A stretch of 64,000 bases of DNA, from contig NZ_RCDC01000006.1 of NCBI RefSeq assembly GCF_003651185.1, positions 344,483 through 408,482 on the forward strand, in the 5' to 3' direction. Below are positions 9,281-18,221 of the stretch, in pieces (the first letter of the stretch is position 1; each line of letters begins with the position of its first letter). The translations under genes and the position numbers were made by a program. Origin of the DNA: Stenotrophomonas rhizophila. Its GTDB lineage: Bacteria; Pseudomonadota; Gammaproteobacteria; Xanthomonadales; Xanthomonadaceae. The notes beneath the pieces are model-generated. The model ran no database searches, had not been told where the DNA came from, and worked only from the letters and a program-made list of their open reading frames with translations.

Positions 9281-9368
9281 GCCGGGCGCCGTTGGAACCA
9301 ATCCTGGCCACCGAGCCTGGCCGCCCCCGGACAAGGTCCGGCACGGTCGCAGCGCCCCTCGGTGGAGG
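9281..9368 (-). ncRNA. SAH riboswitch in the ahcY leader
   Basis: Read on the minus strand, the leader shows the SAH-riboswitch elements in order: P1 arm CCACCGAGG, the conserved GGGCGCUGCGACC core, a variable hairpin (GCCGGACCUUGUCCGG), then GGCCAGGCUCGGUGG closing P1, a short linker and AACGGCGCCC, which pairs with GGGCGC to form the pseudoknot. These match the Rfam SAH (ahcY) motif known in beta- and gammaproteobacteria; SAH binding activates expression. A further hairpin ACGAGT-ATCG-ACTCGT lies before the Shine-Dalgarno and may be part of the expression platform. TATAAT at 9381-9376 places the transcript start almost exactly at the riboswitch 5' end. Confidence 0.92.
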
Positions 9369-9375
9369 GTCACCC

Positions 9376-9381
9376 ATTATA
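9376..9381 (-). promoter_or_regulatory. -10 box of the ahcY promoter
   Basis: A perfect TATAAT on the minus strand lies 7-8 bases upstream of the riboswitch 5' end, the right distance for its -10 box. I see no good TTGACA at 16-18 bases further upstream, so the -35 is weak or unusual. Confidence 0.7.
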
Positions 9382-9492
9382 TCGTGGCCAGTTGCATTGG
9401 CATGAATCGGTCCCTGCCCCCAACCATCGGCAGGGGGGCGATCGGCGCGCGGCTGTTAAGGTCGGGGGTTCGTATCAGCACAGGCACAAAAC

Positions 9493-12027
9493 ATGACACG
9501 CACCCCCGGTCGACGCGCTCCACAGTGGCGCCATACCTTGATCCTCGGCCTGGCCCTGCTGGCGGTGCCGCCGTTGGCGCTGGCCGCCGCCCCGGCCGCG
9601 AAGACCACTGCGCCGACCGTGGCTGCCGCCAAGGGCGATCAGGGCGGCTACCAGCTGCCTTCGCCGGCCCTGCAGGCTGTTGTCGATGCACCGCGTGCCC
9701 CGACCCTGAGCCTGTCCCCGCGCCGTGATCTGGCCGCGCTGCTGCAGACGCCGCCGCTGCCGTCGATTGGCGACGTCGCCCAGCCCGAACTGAAGCTGGC
9801 CGGCCTGCGCATCAACCCGGCCACGCATTCGGCCAGCCGCTTCAGCTTCGCCGACAAGCTGTGGCTGATGAGCGTGGCCGATGGCAAGGAGCGCCAGATC
9901 AGCGGGCTGCCGCAGCCGTTGTCGATCGCCACCTTTGCCTGGTCGCCGGACCAGAAGTACATCGCCTTCAATCAGGTGCACGCGGCCACCCACACCAATG
10001 AACTGTGGATCGTTGATGTCGACGCCGGTTCGGCGCGCCGCCTGGTCGGTGATCTGAACACGGTGATGGGCGATGGCTACAGCTGGCAGCCCGACAGCCG
10101 TGGCCTGCTGGTGATGCAGCAGCTCAAGGGCCAGGGTGCGGCACCGGCTGCTGGCGGCATTCCGACCGGCCCGGCGATCCAGCAGACCGAGGCCGACGCC
10201 GGTGTGCGCACGATCCGCACCTACCAGGACATGCTCAAGAACGAGGCCGATGCCCGCCTCTTCGACTACTACGCCAGCGCGCAGCCGGCCAAGGTCGCGC
10301 TCAACAGCATGACCACGCCGCTGTCCACCGGTGGGGTGTACTGGGATGTCACCCTCTCCCCGGATGGCCGTTACCTGCTGAGCGAGCGGGTGGTGCGTCC
10401 GTACTCCTACCTGGTGCCCGCCAGCGCGTTCGCGCGTCGCATTGAAGTGCTGTCCGCGGTGGACGGCAAGCTCGAACACACCGTCGCCGACCTGCCGCTG
10501 AAGGAAGGCCTGCCGACCGGCAACGATGCGGTGGCCACCGGCGTGCGCCGGATCGACTGGCGCGCCGATGCCCCGGCGACCCTGGTCTGGGCCGAAGCCC
10601 AGGATGGCGGCGACCCGAACCGCGAGGCCAAGGTGCGCGACGCGGTGCTGATGCAGGCGGCCCCGTTCGATAAGCCGCCGGTCACGCTGGCGCAGCTGGG
10701 CAGCCGTTATGCGGGCATCCAGTGGGGCCGTGGCGATCTGGCGCTGCTCAACGAATCGTGGTGGAAGAACCGCGAGGTCAAGCAGTGGCGGATCGCGCCT
10801 GACCAGCCGGAGAAGGCGGCCGAGCTGTTGTCGGCGCGTTCCTCGCAGGACCGCTACAACGACCCGGGCCGCCCGGGCCTGGTGCGCGACGTCAACGGTC
10901 GCTCGCGCCTGCAGGTCAGCGCAGATGGCCGCAGCATCTTCCTGTACGGGCTGGGCGCCTCGCCGGAAGGCGACCGTCCGTTCGTGGATCGCCTTGATCT
11001 GGACAGCAAGCAGACCACCCGCCTGTTCCACTCGCAGGCGCCGTCCTACGCCGCGCCGGTGGCGCTGCTCGACCAGGAAGGCACCTCGCTGCTGTTGACC
11101 CGCGAGTCGCCCGATGAGCCGGCCAACTTCTACGTGCAGTCGCTGGCCGATGCCACCGCCGCCCCGACGGCGTTGACCCACTTCCAGCACCCGCTGCCGC
11201 AGCTGCGTGGGGTGAGCAAGGAGCAGATCCGCTACAAGCGCAACGATGGCGTCGACCTGACGGCCACGCTGATGCTGCCGCCGGGCTACAACGCGAAGAA
11301 GGACGGTCCGTTGCCGCTGCTGATGTGGGCCTACCCGGGCGAGTTCAAGACCGCCGAAGCGGCCAGCCAGGTCACCGATTCCCCGTACCGCTTCAACGCG
11401 ATCAGCTACTGGGGCCCGCAGGCGTTCCTGGCCAAGGGCTACGCGGTGCTGGTCAGCCCCTCGATGCCGATCATCGGCGAGGGTGACAAGGAGCCGAACG
11501 ACACCTACCTGCCGCAGCTGATCGCCAATGCCGAGGCGGCCGTGAATGAAGTAGTGCGGCGTGGCGTGACCGATCGTGAGCACATCGCGATCGGCGGCCA
11601 CTCCTACGGTGCGTTCATGACCGCCAACCTGCTCGCGCATACCCGCCTGTTCAAGGCCGGCATCGCGCGCAGCGGTGCGTACAACCGCACGCTGACCCCG
11701 TTCGGCTTCCAGGCCGAAGAGCGCAACTACTGGCAGGCGCAGGACGTCTACCAGAAGATGTCGCCGTTCAACTACGCCGACAAGATCAAGGACCCGATCC
11801 TCTTCATCCACGGCGTGGACGACAACAACTCCGGCACGTTCCCGATCCAGAGCGAGCGCATGTTCGCCGCGGTGAAGGGGCTGGGCGGTACCTCGCGCCT
11901 GGTGATGCTGCCCAATGAATCGCATGCTTACCGTGCACGCGAATCGATCATGACCATGCTGGCCGAGAGCGAGCGCTGGCTGGAGCAGACCGTCGGTCCG
12001 GGCAAGCCGATCAAGAAGCAGCGCTGA
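9493..12027 (+). CDS. S9-family serine peptidase (prolyl-oligopeptidase superfamily)
   Basis: An 844-residue exported peptidase. A signal peptide covers residues 1 to ~31 (ILGLALLAVPPLALA). A beta-propeller-like region follows, with TolB-type motifs (FAWSPDQKYIAF, SPDGRYLLSERV). The C-terminal peptidase domain carries GGHSYGAF with the nucleophile Ser near 703, Asp in GVDDNNSGT near 776 and His in ESHAY near 811. The sequence resembles the glutamyl-endopeptidase-like branch of S9 in Xanthomonadales, but cleavage preference cannot be read directly. It is transcribed away from ahcY, with a 251-base intergenic region that holds the ahcY riboswitch and promoter. Confidence 0.92.
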   Translation: MTRTPGRRAPQWRHTLILGLALLAVPPLALAAAPAAKTTAPTVAAAKGDQGGYQLPSPALQAVVDAPRAPTLSLSPRRDLAALLQTPPLPSIGDVAQPELKLAGLRINPATHSASRFSFADKLWLMSVADGKERQISGLPQPLSIATFAWSPDQKYIAFNQVHAATHTNELWIVDVDAGSARRLVGDLNTVMGDGYSWQPDSRGLLVMQQLKGQGAAPAAGGIPTGPAIQQTEADAGVRTIRTYQDMLKNEADARLFDYYASAQPAKVALNSMTTPLSTGGVYWDVTLSPDGRYLLSERVVRPYSYLVPASAFARRIEVLSAVDGKLEHTVADLPLKEGLPTGNDAVATGVRRIDWRADAPATLVWAEAQDGGDPNREAKVRDAVLMQAAPFDKPPVTLAQLGSRYAGIQWGRGDLALLNESWWKNREVKQWRIAPDQPEKAAELLSARSSQDRYNDPGRPGLVRDVNGRSRLQVSADGRSIFLYGLGASPEGDRPFVDRLDLDSKQTTRLFHSQAPSYAAPVALLDQEGTSLLLTRESPDEPANFYVQSLADATAAPTALTHFQHPLPQLRGVSKEQIRYKRNDGVDLTATLMLPPGYNAKKDGPLPLLMWAYPGEFKTAEAASQVTDSPYRFNAISYWGPQAFLAKGYAVLVSPSMPIIGEGDKEPNDTYLPQLIANAEAAVNEVVRRGVTDREHIAIGGHSYGAFMTANLLAHTRLFKAGIARSGAYNRTLTPFGFQAEERNYWQAQDVYQKMSPFNYADKIKDPILFIHGVDDNNSGTFPIQSERMFAAVKGLGGTSRLVMLPNESHAYRARESIMTMLAESERWLEQTVGPGKPIKKQR

Positions 12028-12034
12028 GGCGGGA

Positions 12035-12099
12035 GGTACCGGCCGTTGGCCGGTACGGGAAAGGATGGGGAGTGCCGGCCGTTGGCGGCCGGCACTACC
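12035..12099. repeat. two adjacent palindromic SMAG-type repeats
   Basis: GGTACCGGCCGTTGGCCGGTAC (12035-12056) and a variant AGTGCCGGCC-GTT-GGCGGCCGGCACT (12071-12096) form two independent hairpins between the peptidase gene and ppc. The second has a longer stem and ends in ACTACC as in other copies. They may also terminate peptidase transcription. Confidence 0.75.
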
Positions 12100-12185
12100 A
12101 GATGTAACTATTTGCGCGACGCAGCAATGACCCCATTGTGGGTTAGGCTTGAGCGGATTCCGTTCCCGAGGCCAGTGCGTCGCAG

Positions 12186-14897
12186 ATGAACGAGTACCGT
12201 AGCAGCATCGTTTTTGCCACTCCCGATATTCCCCTGCGTGACGATGTACGCCGACTCGGCGCACTGGTCGGCGACCTGCTCGCCGAGCAGGTCTCCACGC
12301 AGTTTTTCGATGATGTGGAACAGGTGCGTACGCGCGCCATCGCCCGCCGCGAAAGCGACGCCCCGCTGTCCGATCTCAACGATGCCCTGACCGGCCTGCC
12401 GCCGGCGCGCGCCGAAGCGATGGTGCGTGCCTTCAGCACCTACTTCCAGGTGGTGAACATCGCCGAGCGCGTGCACCGCATCCGCCGCCGCCGCGACTAC
12501 CAGCGTGCCGGTACGGCCACGCCGCAGCCGGATGGCCTGCAGGACGCACTGGTCAAGCTCAAAGCGCAGGGCGTGACCCTGGCCGAGTTGGCGCAGTGGC
12601 TGCCGCGCATCGATATCGAGCCGGTGTTCACCGCGCATCCGACCGAAGCGGTCCGCCGCGCGCTGCTGGAAAAAGAGCAGTTGATGGTCGCCAGCCTGGT
12701 CGACAACCTGGACGGCCAGCGCACGCCGGGTGAAGCCGCCGCCGACGCGGCGCGTTTCCGCATGGCCCTGACGGCGTCGTGGCAGACCACCGATTCCTCG
12801 CCCGTGCGCCCCACCGTGGACGACGAGCGGGAGCATGTCGGCTTCTATCTGATGCAGGTGCTGTACCGGGTGATTCCGGTGCTGTACGAATCGCTGCAGC
12901 AGGCGCTGCTGGATACGTATGGCGAAGAACTGCCGCTGCCACGCCTGCTGCGCTTCGGCACGTGGGTGGGCGGCGACATGGACGGCAATCCGAACGTCGA
13001 TGCCGGCACCATCCGCAATACGCTCGATGCGCAGCGCCAGGCCGTGCTCGGCCGCTACCAGAAAGACCTGCTGCAGCTGGCCAGTCTGCTCAGCCAGTCC
13101 ACCGAACGAGTCGCGGTCAGCGATGAGCTGCAGGCGCGCGTGGATCATTACAAGGCATTGCTGCCCAAGGTCACCTCGCGGCCGCGTCACGCCGATATGC
13201 CCTATCGCCTGCTCAACGACCGCATGCGCGCACGCGTGCAGGCGACGATGGAGGACGCGGACGGTGCGTATGCATCGCCACAGGAACTGACCGACGACAT
13301 CGAGCTGATCCTGCGCAGCCTGCACGACAACAAGGGCGACCATGCCGGCGGTTTCGCGGTGCGTCGCCTGTTGTGGCGGGTACGCACCTTCGGCTTCCAC
13401 CTGGCGCGGTTGGATGTGCGCCAGGAGTCCAGCGTGCACGGCCGGGCGCTGGCCAGCGTGCTGGATGGGCAGGAGGCCTGGGACGGCGCTGATGCGGTCA
13501 CCCGCGCGGCGCGCCTGGCCCCGTTCGCCAGTGGCGAGCAGGCGCTGCCCGCGAGCAACGAAGAAGGCGGCGAACGGCTGGATGCAGTGTTCGCGGCGCT
13601 GGCCGATGCCCGTCACCGGCACGGCGCCGACGCGTTGGGCAGCTACATCATCTCGATGGCGCATGACCGCAGCGATGTGCTCGCCGTGCTTGCACTGGCG
13701 CGGCGCGGTGGCCTGGTGGATGACGCCGGCGCGGTGCCGCTGGACATCGCGCCGCTGTTCGAAACGGTGGACGATCTCAAGCGCGGTACCGACACCCTGC
13801 GCGATCTGCTGGCCGACCCGGTCTACCGCACCCATCTGGCCTCGCGCGGCGATGTGCAGATGGTGATGCTCGGCTATTCGGACAGTGGCAAGGACGGTGG
13901 TATCGCGGCCTCGCGCTGGGGCCTGCAACGTGCCCAGGTGGAACTGCTGGATGTGGCCGCCGAGAACGACATCCGGCTGACCTTCTTCCACGGCCGTGGC
14001 GGCTCGATCAGCCGCGGCGGCGGCAAGACCACGCACGCCGTGGATGCCTCGCCGCGTGGCAGCATCGACGGCCGTCTGCGCGTGACCGAGCAGGGCGAAG
14101 TGATCCATCGCAAGTACGGCATCCGTGCACTGGCGCTGCGCTCGCTGGAACAGTCCACCGGTGCGGTGCTGCGCTCCAGCCTGCGCCCGCGCGCAGCGGA
14201 ACCGCGCGAGGAACAGTGGCGCCCGGTGATGGACCTGGTCGCGCAGAAGAGTTCGGAGGCGTACCGCGCCTTCGTCGGCCAGAAAGACTTCATGCAGTAC
14301 TTCCGCCTGGCCACGCCCATCGACGTGATCGAGCGGATGACCTTGGGCTCACGCCCTTCGCGCCGTCTGGGCGAGGATGCCGCACTGACCAACCTGCGCG
14401 CGATTCCGTGGGTGTTCGCGTGGAGCCAGGCGCGGGCCGTGATCCCGGGCTGGTATGGCGTCGGCAGTGGCCTGCAGGCGGCGATCGACGCTGGTCACGA
14501 AGGCCTCCTGAAAGAGATGGCGCGCGACTGGCCGTTCTTCAGCACCTTCCTGGACGACATCGCGATGGTGCTGTCCAAGGGCGACCTGACCATCGCCGAA
14601 CAGTTCTCGCAGCTGTCCGGTGCGTTGCATGGCCGCTTCTTCCCGCAGATCCAGGGCGAGCTCGAGCTCACCTCGCAGTGGATCCTGGCGTTGACCGGGC
14701 AGGATGAACTGCTGCAGCACGATCAGCGCCTGGCACTGTCGATCCGCCTGCGTAACCCCTACATCGATCCGATCAGCGTGTTGCAGGTGGACCTGCTGCG
14801 CCGCTGGCGTGAAAGCGGGGGCGAAGACGATGACGTACTGCGCGCGCTGGTGGCGTGTGTGAACGGTGTTTCTCAGGGCGTACAGAACACCGGGTAG
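12186..14897 (+). CDS. ppc: phosphoenolpyruvate carboxylase
   Basis: A 903-residue anaplerotic enzyme that carboxylates PEP with bicarbonate to oxaloacetate. It contains [11 protein letters not shown] with the catalytic His near 148, [15 protein letters not shown], the [10 protein letters not shown] loop near 564-573, and the glycine loop [12 protein letters not shown] near 600. The C-terminus ends ...QNTG, the conserved PEPC terminus that contributes to the active site and effector response. Length is the usual ~900. ATG 12186 begins a normal N-terminus. It is flanked by repeats on both sides and is probably monocistronic. Confidence 0.97.
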   Translation: MNEYRSSIVFATPDIPLRDDVRRLGALVGDLLAEQVSTQFFDDVEQVRTRAIARRESDAPLSDLNDALTGLPPARAEAMVRAFSTYFQVVNIAERVHRIRRRRDYQRAGTATPQPDGLQDALVKLKAQGVTLAELAQWLPRIDIEPVFTAHPTEAVRRALLEKEQLMVASLVDNLDGQRTPGEAAADAARFRMALTASWQTTDSSPVRPTVDDEREHVGFYLMQVLYRVIPVLYESLQQALLDTYGEELPLPRLLRFGTWVGGDMDGNPNVDAGTIRNTLDAQRQAVLGRYQKDLLQLASLLSQSTERVAVSDELQARVDHYKALLPKVTSRPRHADMPYRLLNDRMRARVQATMEDADGAYASPQELTDDIELILRSLHDNKGDHAGGFAVRRLLWRVRTFGFHLARLDVRQESSVHGRALASVLDGQEAWDGADAVTRAARLAPFASGEQALPASNEEGGERLDAVFAALADARHRHGADALGSYIISMAHDRSDVLAVLALARRGGLVDDAGAVPLDIAPLFETVDDLKRGTDTLRDLLADPVYRTHLASRGDVQMVMLGYSDSGKDGGIAASRWGLQRAQVELLDVAAENDIRLTFFHGRGGSISRGGGKTTHAVDASPRGSIDGRLRVTEQGEVIHRKYGIRALALRSLEQSTGAVLRSSLRPRAAEPREEQWRPVMDLVAQKSSEAYRAFVGQKDFMQYFRLATPIDVIERMTLGSRPSRRLGEDAALTNLRAIPWVFAWSQARAVIPGWYGVGSGLQAAIDAGHEGLLKEMARDWPFFSTFLDDIAMVLSKGDLTIAEQFSQLSGALHGRFFPQIQGELELTSQWILALTGQDELLQHDQRLALSIRLRNPYIDPISVLQVDLLRRWRESGGEDDDVLRALVACVNGVSQGVQNTG

Positions 14898-14908
14898 GCC
14901 ATGACGGG

Positions 14909-14973
14909 GTAGTGCCGGCCGCTGGCTGGCAGCGCGCGCCATCTGGCAGGTATCGACCCACGGTCGATACCTG
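14909..14973. repeat. SMAG-like repeat and a second palindrome
   Basis: GTAGTGCCGGCCGCTGGCTGGC at 14909-14930 is a degenerate SMAG copy. CAGGTATCGACC-CAC-GGTCGATACCTG at 14947-14973 is a separate near-perfect hairpin with a 12-base stem. Both lie between the convergent ppc and thioesterase genes and may serve as a bidirectional stop. Confidence 0.7.
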
Positions 14974-15009
14974 CCCGGCAGGCCATGACCGTGGGTCATG
15001 GCGCAGGGT

Positions 15010-15528
15010 TCAGACCTGCTCGACCAGATCGCCCGGTGCGGGCGGATTGGATGCCAGCAGCTCCAGGTGGCGCTGCTCCATCTCCTCGCGCAGCTGGCGG
15101 CGGATCAACGCGGCGGCATGCCGGCGGCGTTCGTCGGCAGTTTCCAGCACCAATGGCGGCACCGGGGTCGGCTTGCCGTCGTCATCCACCGCGACCATGG
15201 TGAAGAAGCAGCTGTTGGCGTGGCGCACGCTGCGCTTGAGGATGTCCTCGGCCACCACCTTGACCCCGATTTCCATCGAGGAGGTGCCGGTGTAGTTCAC
15301 CGAGGCCAGGAAGGTGACCAGCTCGCCGACCGCGATCGGCTGGCGGAACATCACCTGGTCCACCGACAGGGTGACCACGTAGCTGCCGGCATAGCGGCTG
15401 GCGCACGCGTAGGCGACCTGGTCGAGCAGGCGCAGCACCGCGCCGCCGTGCACCTTGCCGGAGAAATTGGCCATGTCCGGCGACATCAGCACCGTCATGG
15501 ACAGCTGGTTGGATTTGAATTCGGGCAT
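15010..15528 (-). CDS. YciA-type acyl-CoA thioesterase
   Basis: A 172-residue single hotdog-fold protein that hydrolyses acyl-CoA thioesters. Diagnostic are NFSGKVHGGAVLRLLDQVAY, with the catalytic-type Asp in the hotdog helix, and the strand TLSVDQVMFRQPI; VVAEDI and SCFFTMVAVD complete the domain. The last ~40 residues are a charged helix typical of the cytosolic YciA/BACH group. Start ATG 15528 fits the family N-terminus (MPEFKSNQLSMTVLM). It stands alone between ppc and the metK 3' region. Substrate chain length is not predictable. Confidence 0.9.
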   Translation of the reverse strand: MPEFKSNQLSMTVLMSPDMANFSGKVHGGAVLRLLDQVAYACASRYAGSYVVTLSVDQVMFRQPIAVGELVTFLASVNYTGTSSMEIGVKVVAEDILKRSVRHANSCFFTMVAVDDDGKPTPVPPLVLETADERRRHAAALIRRQLREEMEQRHLELLASNPPAPGDLVEQV

Positions 15529-15559
15529 GGGGGGAGTGTAGCGGGCGATGGCAGGCCCG

Positions 15560-15582
15560 GTAGTGCCGGCCGCTGGCCGGCA
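15560..15582 (+). repeat. SMAG repeat
   Basis: GTAGTGCCGGCCGCTGGCCGGC, a canonical copy 30 bases upstream of the thioesterase start and opposite in orientation to the three tandem copies at 15649-15756. Confidence 0.85.
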
Positions 15583-15592
15583 GGCTGAAACG

Positions 15593-15620
15593 ACGACGGG
15601 CCGCTATCGCGGCCCGTCGT
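15593..15620. terminator. strong GC hairpin, possible terminator
   Basis: ACGACGGGCCGC-TATC-GCGGCCCGTCGT is a perfect 12-base stem with a 4-base loop. Plus-strand TGCTTCTT follows; on the minus strand only CGTTTC follows. It lies between metK and the thioesterase gene, so a backup metK stop is possible, but neither T-tract is strong. Confidence 0.55.
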
Positions 15621-15648
15621 TGCTTCTTCGATAGTTGCCGCGCTGCGC

Positions 15649-15756
15649 GCGGCCAGCCGGCCAGCGGCCGGCACTACCTACAAAGCGGCCAGCCGGCCAG
15701 CGGCCGGCACTACCTACAAAGCGGCCAGCCGGCCAGCGGCCGGCACTACCTACAAA
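15649..15756. repeat. three perfect 36-bp tandem copies containing a SMAG element
   Basis: The unit starts GCGGCCAGCCGGCCAGCGG and ends CACTACCTACAAA. It occurs three times without a mismatch or spacer at 15649-15684, 15685-15720 and 15721-15756. Each unit contains one inverted SMAG palindrome plus a TACAAA linker. Perfect identity implies recent duplication by slippage or unequal exchange, so copy number probably varies among strains. It lies between the metK terminator and the thioesterase gene. Confidence 0.95.
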
Positions 15757-15759
15757 GTG

Positions 15760-15783
15760 AAAGGGCCGCTTTCGCGGCCCTTT
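15760..15783 (-). terminator. metK terminator
   Basis: On the minus strand AAAGGGCCGC-GAAA-GCGGCCCTTT is a perfect 10-base stem with a GNRA-type loop, 8 bases after the metK stop and followed by TTTCACTTTG. The T-tract is short but includes the stem's own T3. Confidence 0.8.
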
Positions 15784-15790
15784 CGAGGTC

Positions 15791-17002
15791 TTACTTCAGC
15801 TTCGCATCCGCGCGCAGGGCGGCGGCGCGATCGGTCTTCTCCCAAGAGAAGGCGGTCGCGTTGACCTGTTCGCCAGCACCGTTGGTGTAGCTGAACTCCT
15901 TGGCCTTGCGGCCGAAGTGGCCGTAGGCCGCAGTCTGCTGGTACATCGGGTGGATCAGGTCCAGCATCTGGATGATGCCGTACGGGCGCAGGTCGAAATG
16001 CTTGCGGATCAGCTTCTCGATCTTGTCATCGCTGATCTTGCCGGTGCCGAAGGTGGTGACCGAGATCGAGGTCGGCTCGGCCACGCCGATGGCGTAGGAG
16101 ACCTGCACTTCGCAACGGTCGGCCAGGCCGGCGGCAACGACGTTCTTGGCGACGTAACGGGCCGCGTAAGCCGCCGAACGGTCGACCTTGGACGGATCCT
16201 TGCCCGAGAACGCGCCACCACCGTGACGGGCCCAGCCGCCGTAGGTGTCGACGATGATCTTGCGGCCGGTCAGGCCACAGTCGCCCACCGGGCCGCCGAT
16301 CTCGAACTTGCCGGTCGGGTTGATGTGGAACTTGGTGCCCTTGTGCAGCCACTTGGCCGGCAGCACCGGCTTGATGATCTCTTCGCGGACGGCCTCGATG
16401 AGGTCCTTCTGCTTCACGCCCGGGGCGTGCTGGGTCGACAGCACCACCGCGTCGATGGCCGAGACGGCGCCGTTTTCATAGCGCAGGGTGACCTGGCTCT
16501 TGGCATCCGGACGCAGCCAGGACAGCGGCGAGTTCTTCTTCTTGCGGATCTTGGCCTGCTGCTCGACCAGACGGTGCGACAGGTGGATCGCGGCCGGCAT
16601 GTAGCTGTCGGTCTCGTTGGTGGCATAACCGAACATCAGGCCCTGGTCGCCAGCGCCCATTTCTTCGGGCTTCTTGCGGTCCACGCCCTGGGCGATGTGC
16701 GGCGACTGCTTGCCGATCAGGTTCAACACGCCGCAGGTCGCGCCGTCGAAGCCGACGTCGGAGCTGTCGTAGCCGATGTCCAGGATCACCTTGCGGGTCA
16801 AGGCTTCCAGGTCGATCCAGGCGCTGGTGGTGATTTCACCGGCGACGATGGCCACGCCAGTCTTGACCATGGTTTCGCAGGCCACGCGCGCACGCTTGTC
16901 CTGGGTCAGGATCGCGTCCAGCACCGCATCGGAGATCTGGTCGGCAATCTTGTCCGGATGGCCTTCGGAGACCGATTCGGAGGTGAACAGGTAGCTGGAC
17001 AT
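15791..17002 (-). CDS. metK: S-adenosylmethionine synthetase
   Basis: A 403-residue MAT enzyme that makes SAM from methionine and ATP with release of PPi and Pi. Signatures are [15 protein letters not shown] (ATP/methionine site, His near 16), [12 protein letters not shown] (the GAGDQG hexapeptide), and [19 protein letters not shown], the P-loop-like segment with the essential Lys. Start ATG 17002 ([18 protein letters not shown]) is chosen over far upstream in-frame codons because it gives the exact family N-terminus. A candidate operator shared with metF lies 9 bases upstream and a terminator follows, so metK is a single-gene unit. Confidence 0.97.
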   Translation of the reverse strand: MSSYLFTSESVSEGHPDKIADQISDAVLDAILTQDKRARVACETMVKTGVAIVAGEITTSAWIDLEALTRKVILDIGYDSSDVGFDGATCGVLNLIGKQSPHIAQGVDRKKPEEMGAGDQGLMFGYATNETDSYMPAAIHLSHRLVEQQAKIRKKKNSPLSWLRPDAKSQVTLRYENGAVSAIDAVVLSTQHAPGVKQKDLIEAVREEIIKPVLPAKWLHKGTKFHINPTGKFEIGGPVGDCGLTGRKIIVDTYGGWARHGGGAFSGKDPSKVDRSAAYAARYVAKNVVAAGLADRCEVQVSYAIGVAEPTSISVTTFGTGKISDDKIEKLIRKHFDLRPYGIIQMLDLIHPMYQQTAAYGHFGRKAKEFSYTNGAGEQVNATAFSWEKTDRAAALRADAKLK

Positions 17003-17010
17003 CAGGCGTA

Positions 17011-17034
17011 ATATCCTTTGATTCGGATGGAAAG
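17011..17034. promoter_or_regulatory. imperfect palindrome upstream of metK
   Basis: ATCCTTTGATTCGGATGGAAAGAT matches its own reverse complement at 16 of 24 positions (ATC..TT..AT..CG..AT..AA..GAT). Spacing and several half-site bases agree with the perfect palindrome before metF (1732-1755). It sits 10-30 bases from the metK ATG on the minus strand, where a bound repressor would block initiation or the ribosome. Functional identity is inferred. Confidence 0.4.
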
Positions 17035-17330
17035 ATGGCCGCGAATGATACACGGCAAGTCGCGCACTTGCATTGTGCGTCAGCACGGGTTGCCCGTGGT
17101 TAAGCCCGCGTGCCCGTCGCAGGGCCCTGTGTGACGGGATTGGGGCCCAGCGTCGCCGCCCAGTGCTCCACGGGCGTGACAAATGGCCTGCAGCCAACGC
17201 CGATGCGCCGGCGCCCGGATGCTCGCGAGGCCGGAGTCGTGTCACCGGCCCGTCGTCAAACCGCCATCGGGCTGTCGCCGGGGCCGTGCAGGCTTCGGCG
17301 CATCCGGCCGCCGGACCTGAGGAGCACGCC
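17035..17330. other. intergenic region between divergent metK and the phosphoesterase
   Basis: About 300 bases without a convincing gene. Open frames run through but lack start context and family similarity. I see a TATCAT -10-like hexamer on the metK strand (around 17044-17049), a CACGGG-TTG-CCCGTG hairpin at 17083-17097, and otherwise GC-rich sequence. No SMAG copy is present. Confidence 0.5.
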
Positions 17331-18173
17331 ATGCACGCATTCGAGCAGCGCGACGCGCGGGAGGCTGCCACGCGGCCCGTGACGACCCTGGCGCCCCATC
17401 GGCGGGCCGTCTTCCTGTCTGACGTGCACCTGGGCTCACGCCACTGCCATGCCGCCGAACTGGCCCGGTTCCTGGCCGAGCTGCGCTGCGAACGCCTGTA
17501 TCTGGTGGGCGACATCATCGACCTGTGGTGGATGGCGCACCGCCGGGCCGCCTGGCGGCCGGCCCACAGCGAGGTGATCCAGGCGCTGCACGCGCTGCAG
17601 CGCACCGGCACCGAGATCATCTACATCCCGGGCAACCACGATGCCTCGCTGCGCAAGGTCTGCGGGCTGATGCTGCCGGCCATGCAGGTGCGTCGGCGGG
17701 CGATCCACGTGACCGCGGACGGGCGCCGGCTGCTGGTCGTGCACGGCGATGACTACGACGGTGTCACCCACTTCGGAGGTCTGCAGGAGAAGTTCGGGGA
17801 CTGGCTGTACTACCGCATCCTCACCGGCAACCACCTGCTCAACGCCGCGCGACGACGGCTCGGCCAGCGCTACTGGTCGCTCTCCGAATTCCTCAAGAAG
17901 CGCAGCGGCGCGGCCGAGCGTTACATCGAACGTTTCGTCCAGGCCGGGCTTGCGGATGTGCGGCGGCGTGGACTGGACGGGATCGTCTGCGGGCATATCC
18001 ACCGCGCCGCGCTGGTCGAACGCGACGGGCTGATCTATGCCAACGACGGCGACTGGGTGGAAAGCCTGACCGCGTTGGCCGAAGAGCCGGATGGGAGCCT
18101 GCGGCTGCTGGATCACACCGGGCAGACCCTGGCGGCGCTTCCCGGCAGCGCCGCACTGGCCAGAGCGGCCTGA
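17331..18173 (+). CDS. LpxH-like UDP-2,3-diacylglucosamine diphosphatase family phosphoesterase
   Basis: A 280-residue calcineurin-type metallophosphoesterase. The metal-ligand series is visible: FLSDVHLG (D-x-H), GDIIDLWW (GD), IPGNHDASL (GNHD), VVHGDDYDG and GHIHRA. The [14 protein letters not shown] segment is typical of the COG2908 group annotated as UDP-2,3-diacylglucosamine diphosphatase. Canonical LpxH has GNRD where this protein has GNHD, so it may be an LpxH2-type or related phosphoesterase rather than the main lipid A enzyme. Start ATG 17331 follows GAGGAG. Upstream in-frame codons would add ~86 residues of low-complexity sequence with no family match. Confidence 0.8.
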   Translation: MHAFEQRDAREAATRPVTTLAPHRRAVFLSDVHLGSRHCHAAELARFLAELRCERLYLVGDIIDLWWMAHRRAAWRPAHSEVIQALHALQRTGTEIIYIPGNHDASLRKVCGLMLPAMQVRRRAIHVTADGRRLLVVHGDDYDGVTHFGGLQEKFGDWLYYRILTGNHLLNAARRRLGQRYWSLSEFLKKRSGAAERYIERFVQAGLADVRRRGLDGIVCGHIHRAALVERDGLIYANDGDWVESLTALAEEPDGSLRLLDHTGQTLAALPGSAALARAA

Positions 18174-18221
18174 GCAGAAGGGCAGAGGCGCAGGGCCAGT
18201 CCCGGCTGCTAGCATCGGCCG

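Noticed and set aside
9475..12264. 929-residue open frame antisense to the S9 peptidase
   Set aside because: A shadow of the GC3 bias on the opposite strand: no family-like motif, Arg/His/Gln-rich composition, and the plus-strand gene has a full set of peptidase motifs.
12108..14108. 666-residue frame antisense to ppc
   Set aside because: Same cause; the ppc motifs are intact and the antisense translation is low-complexity Arg/His/Gln.
15649..15756. Three direct repeats considered as a CRISPR array
   Set aside because: Units abut with no spacers, contain SMAG palindromes, and no cas genes are present.
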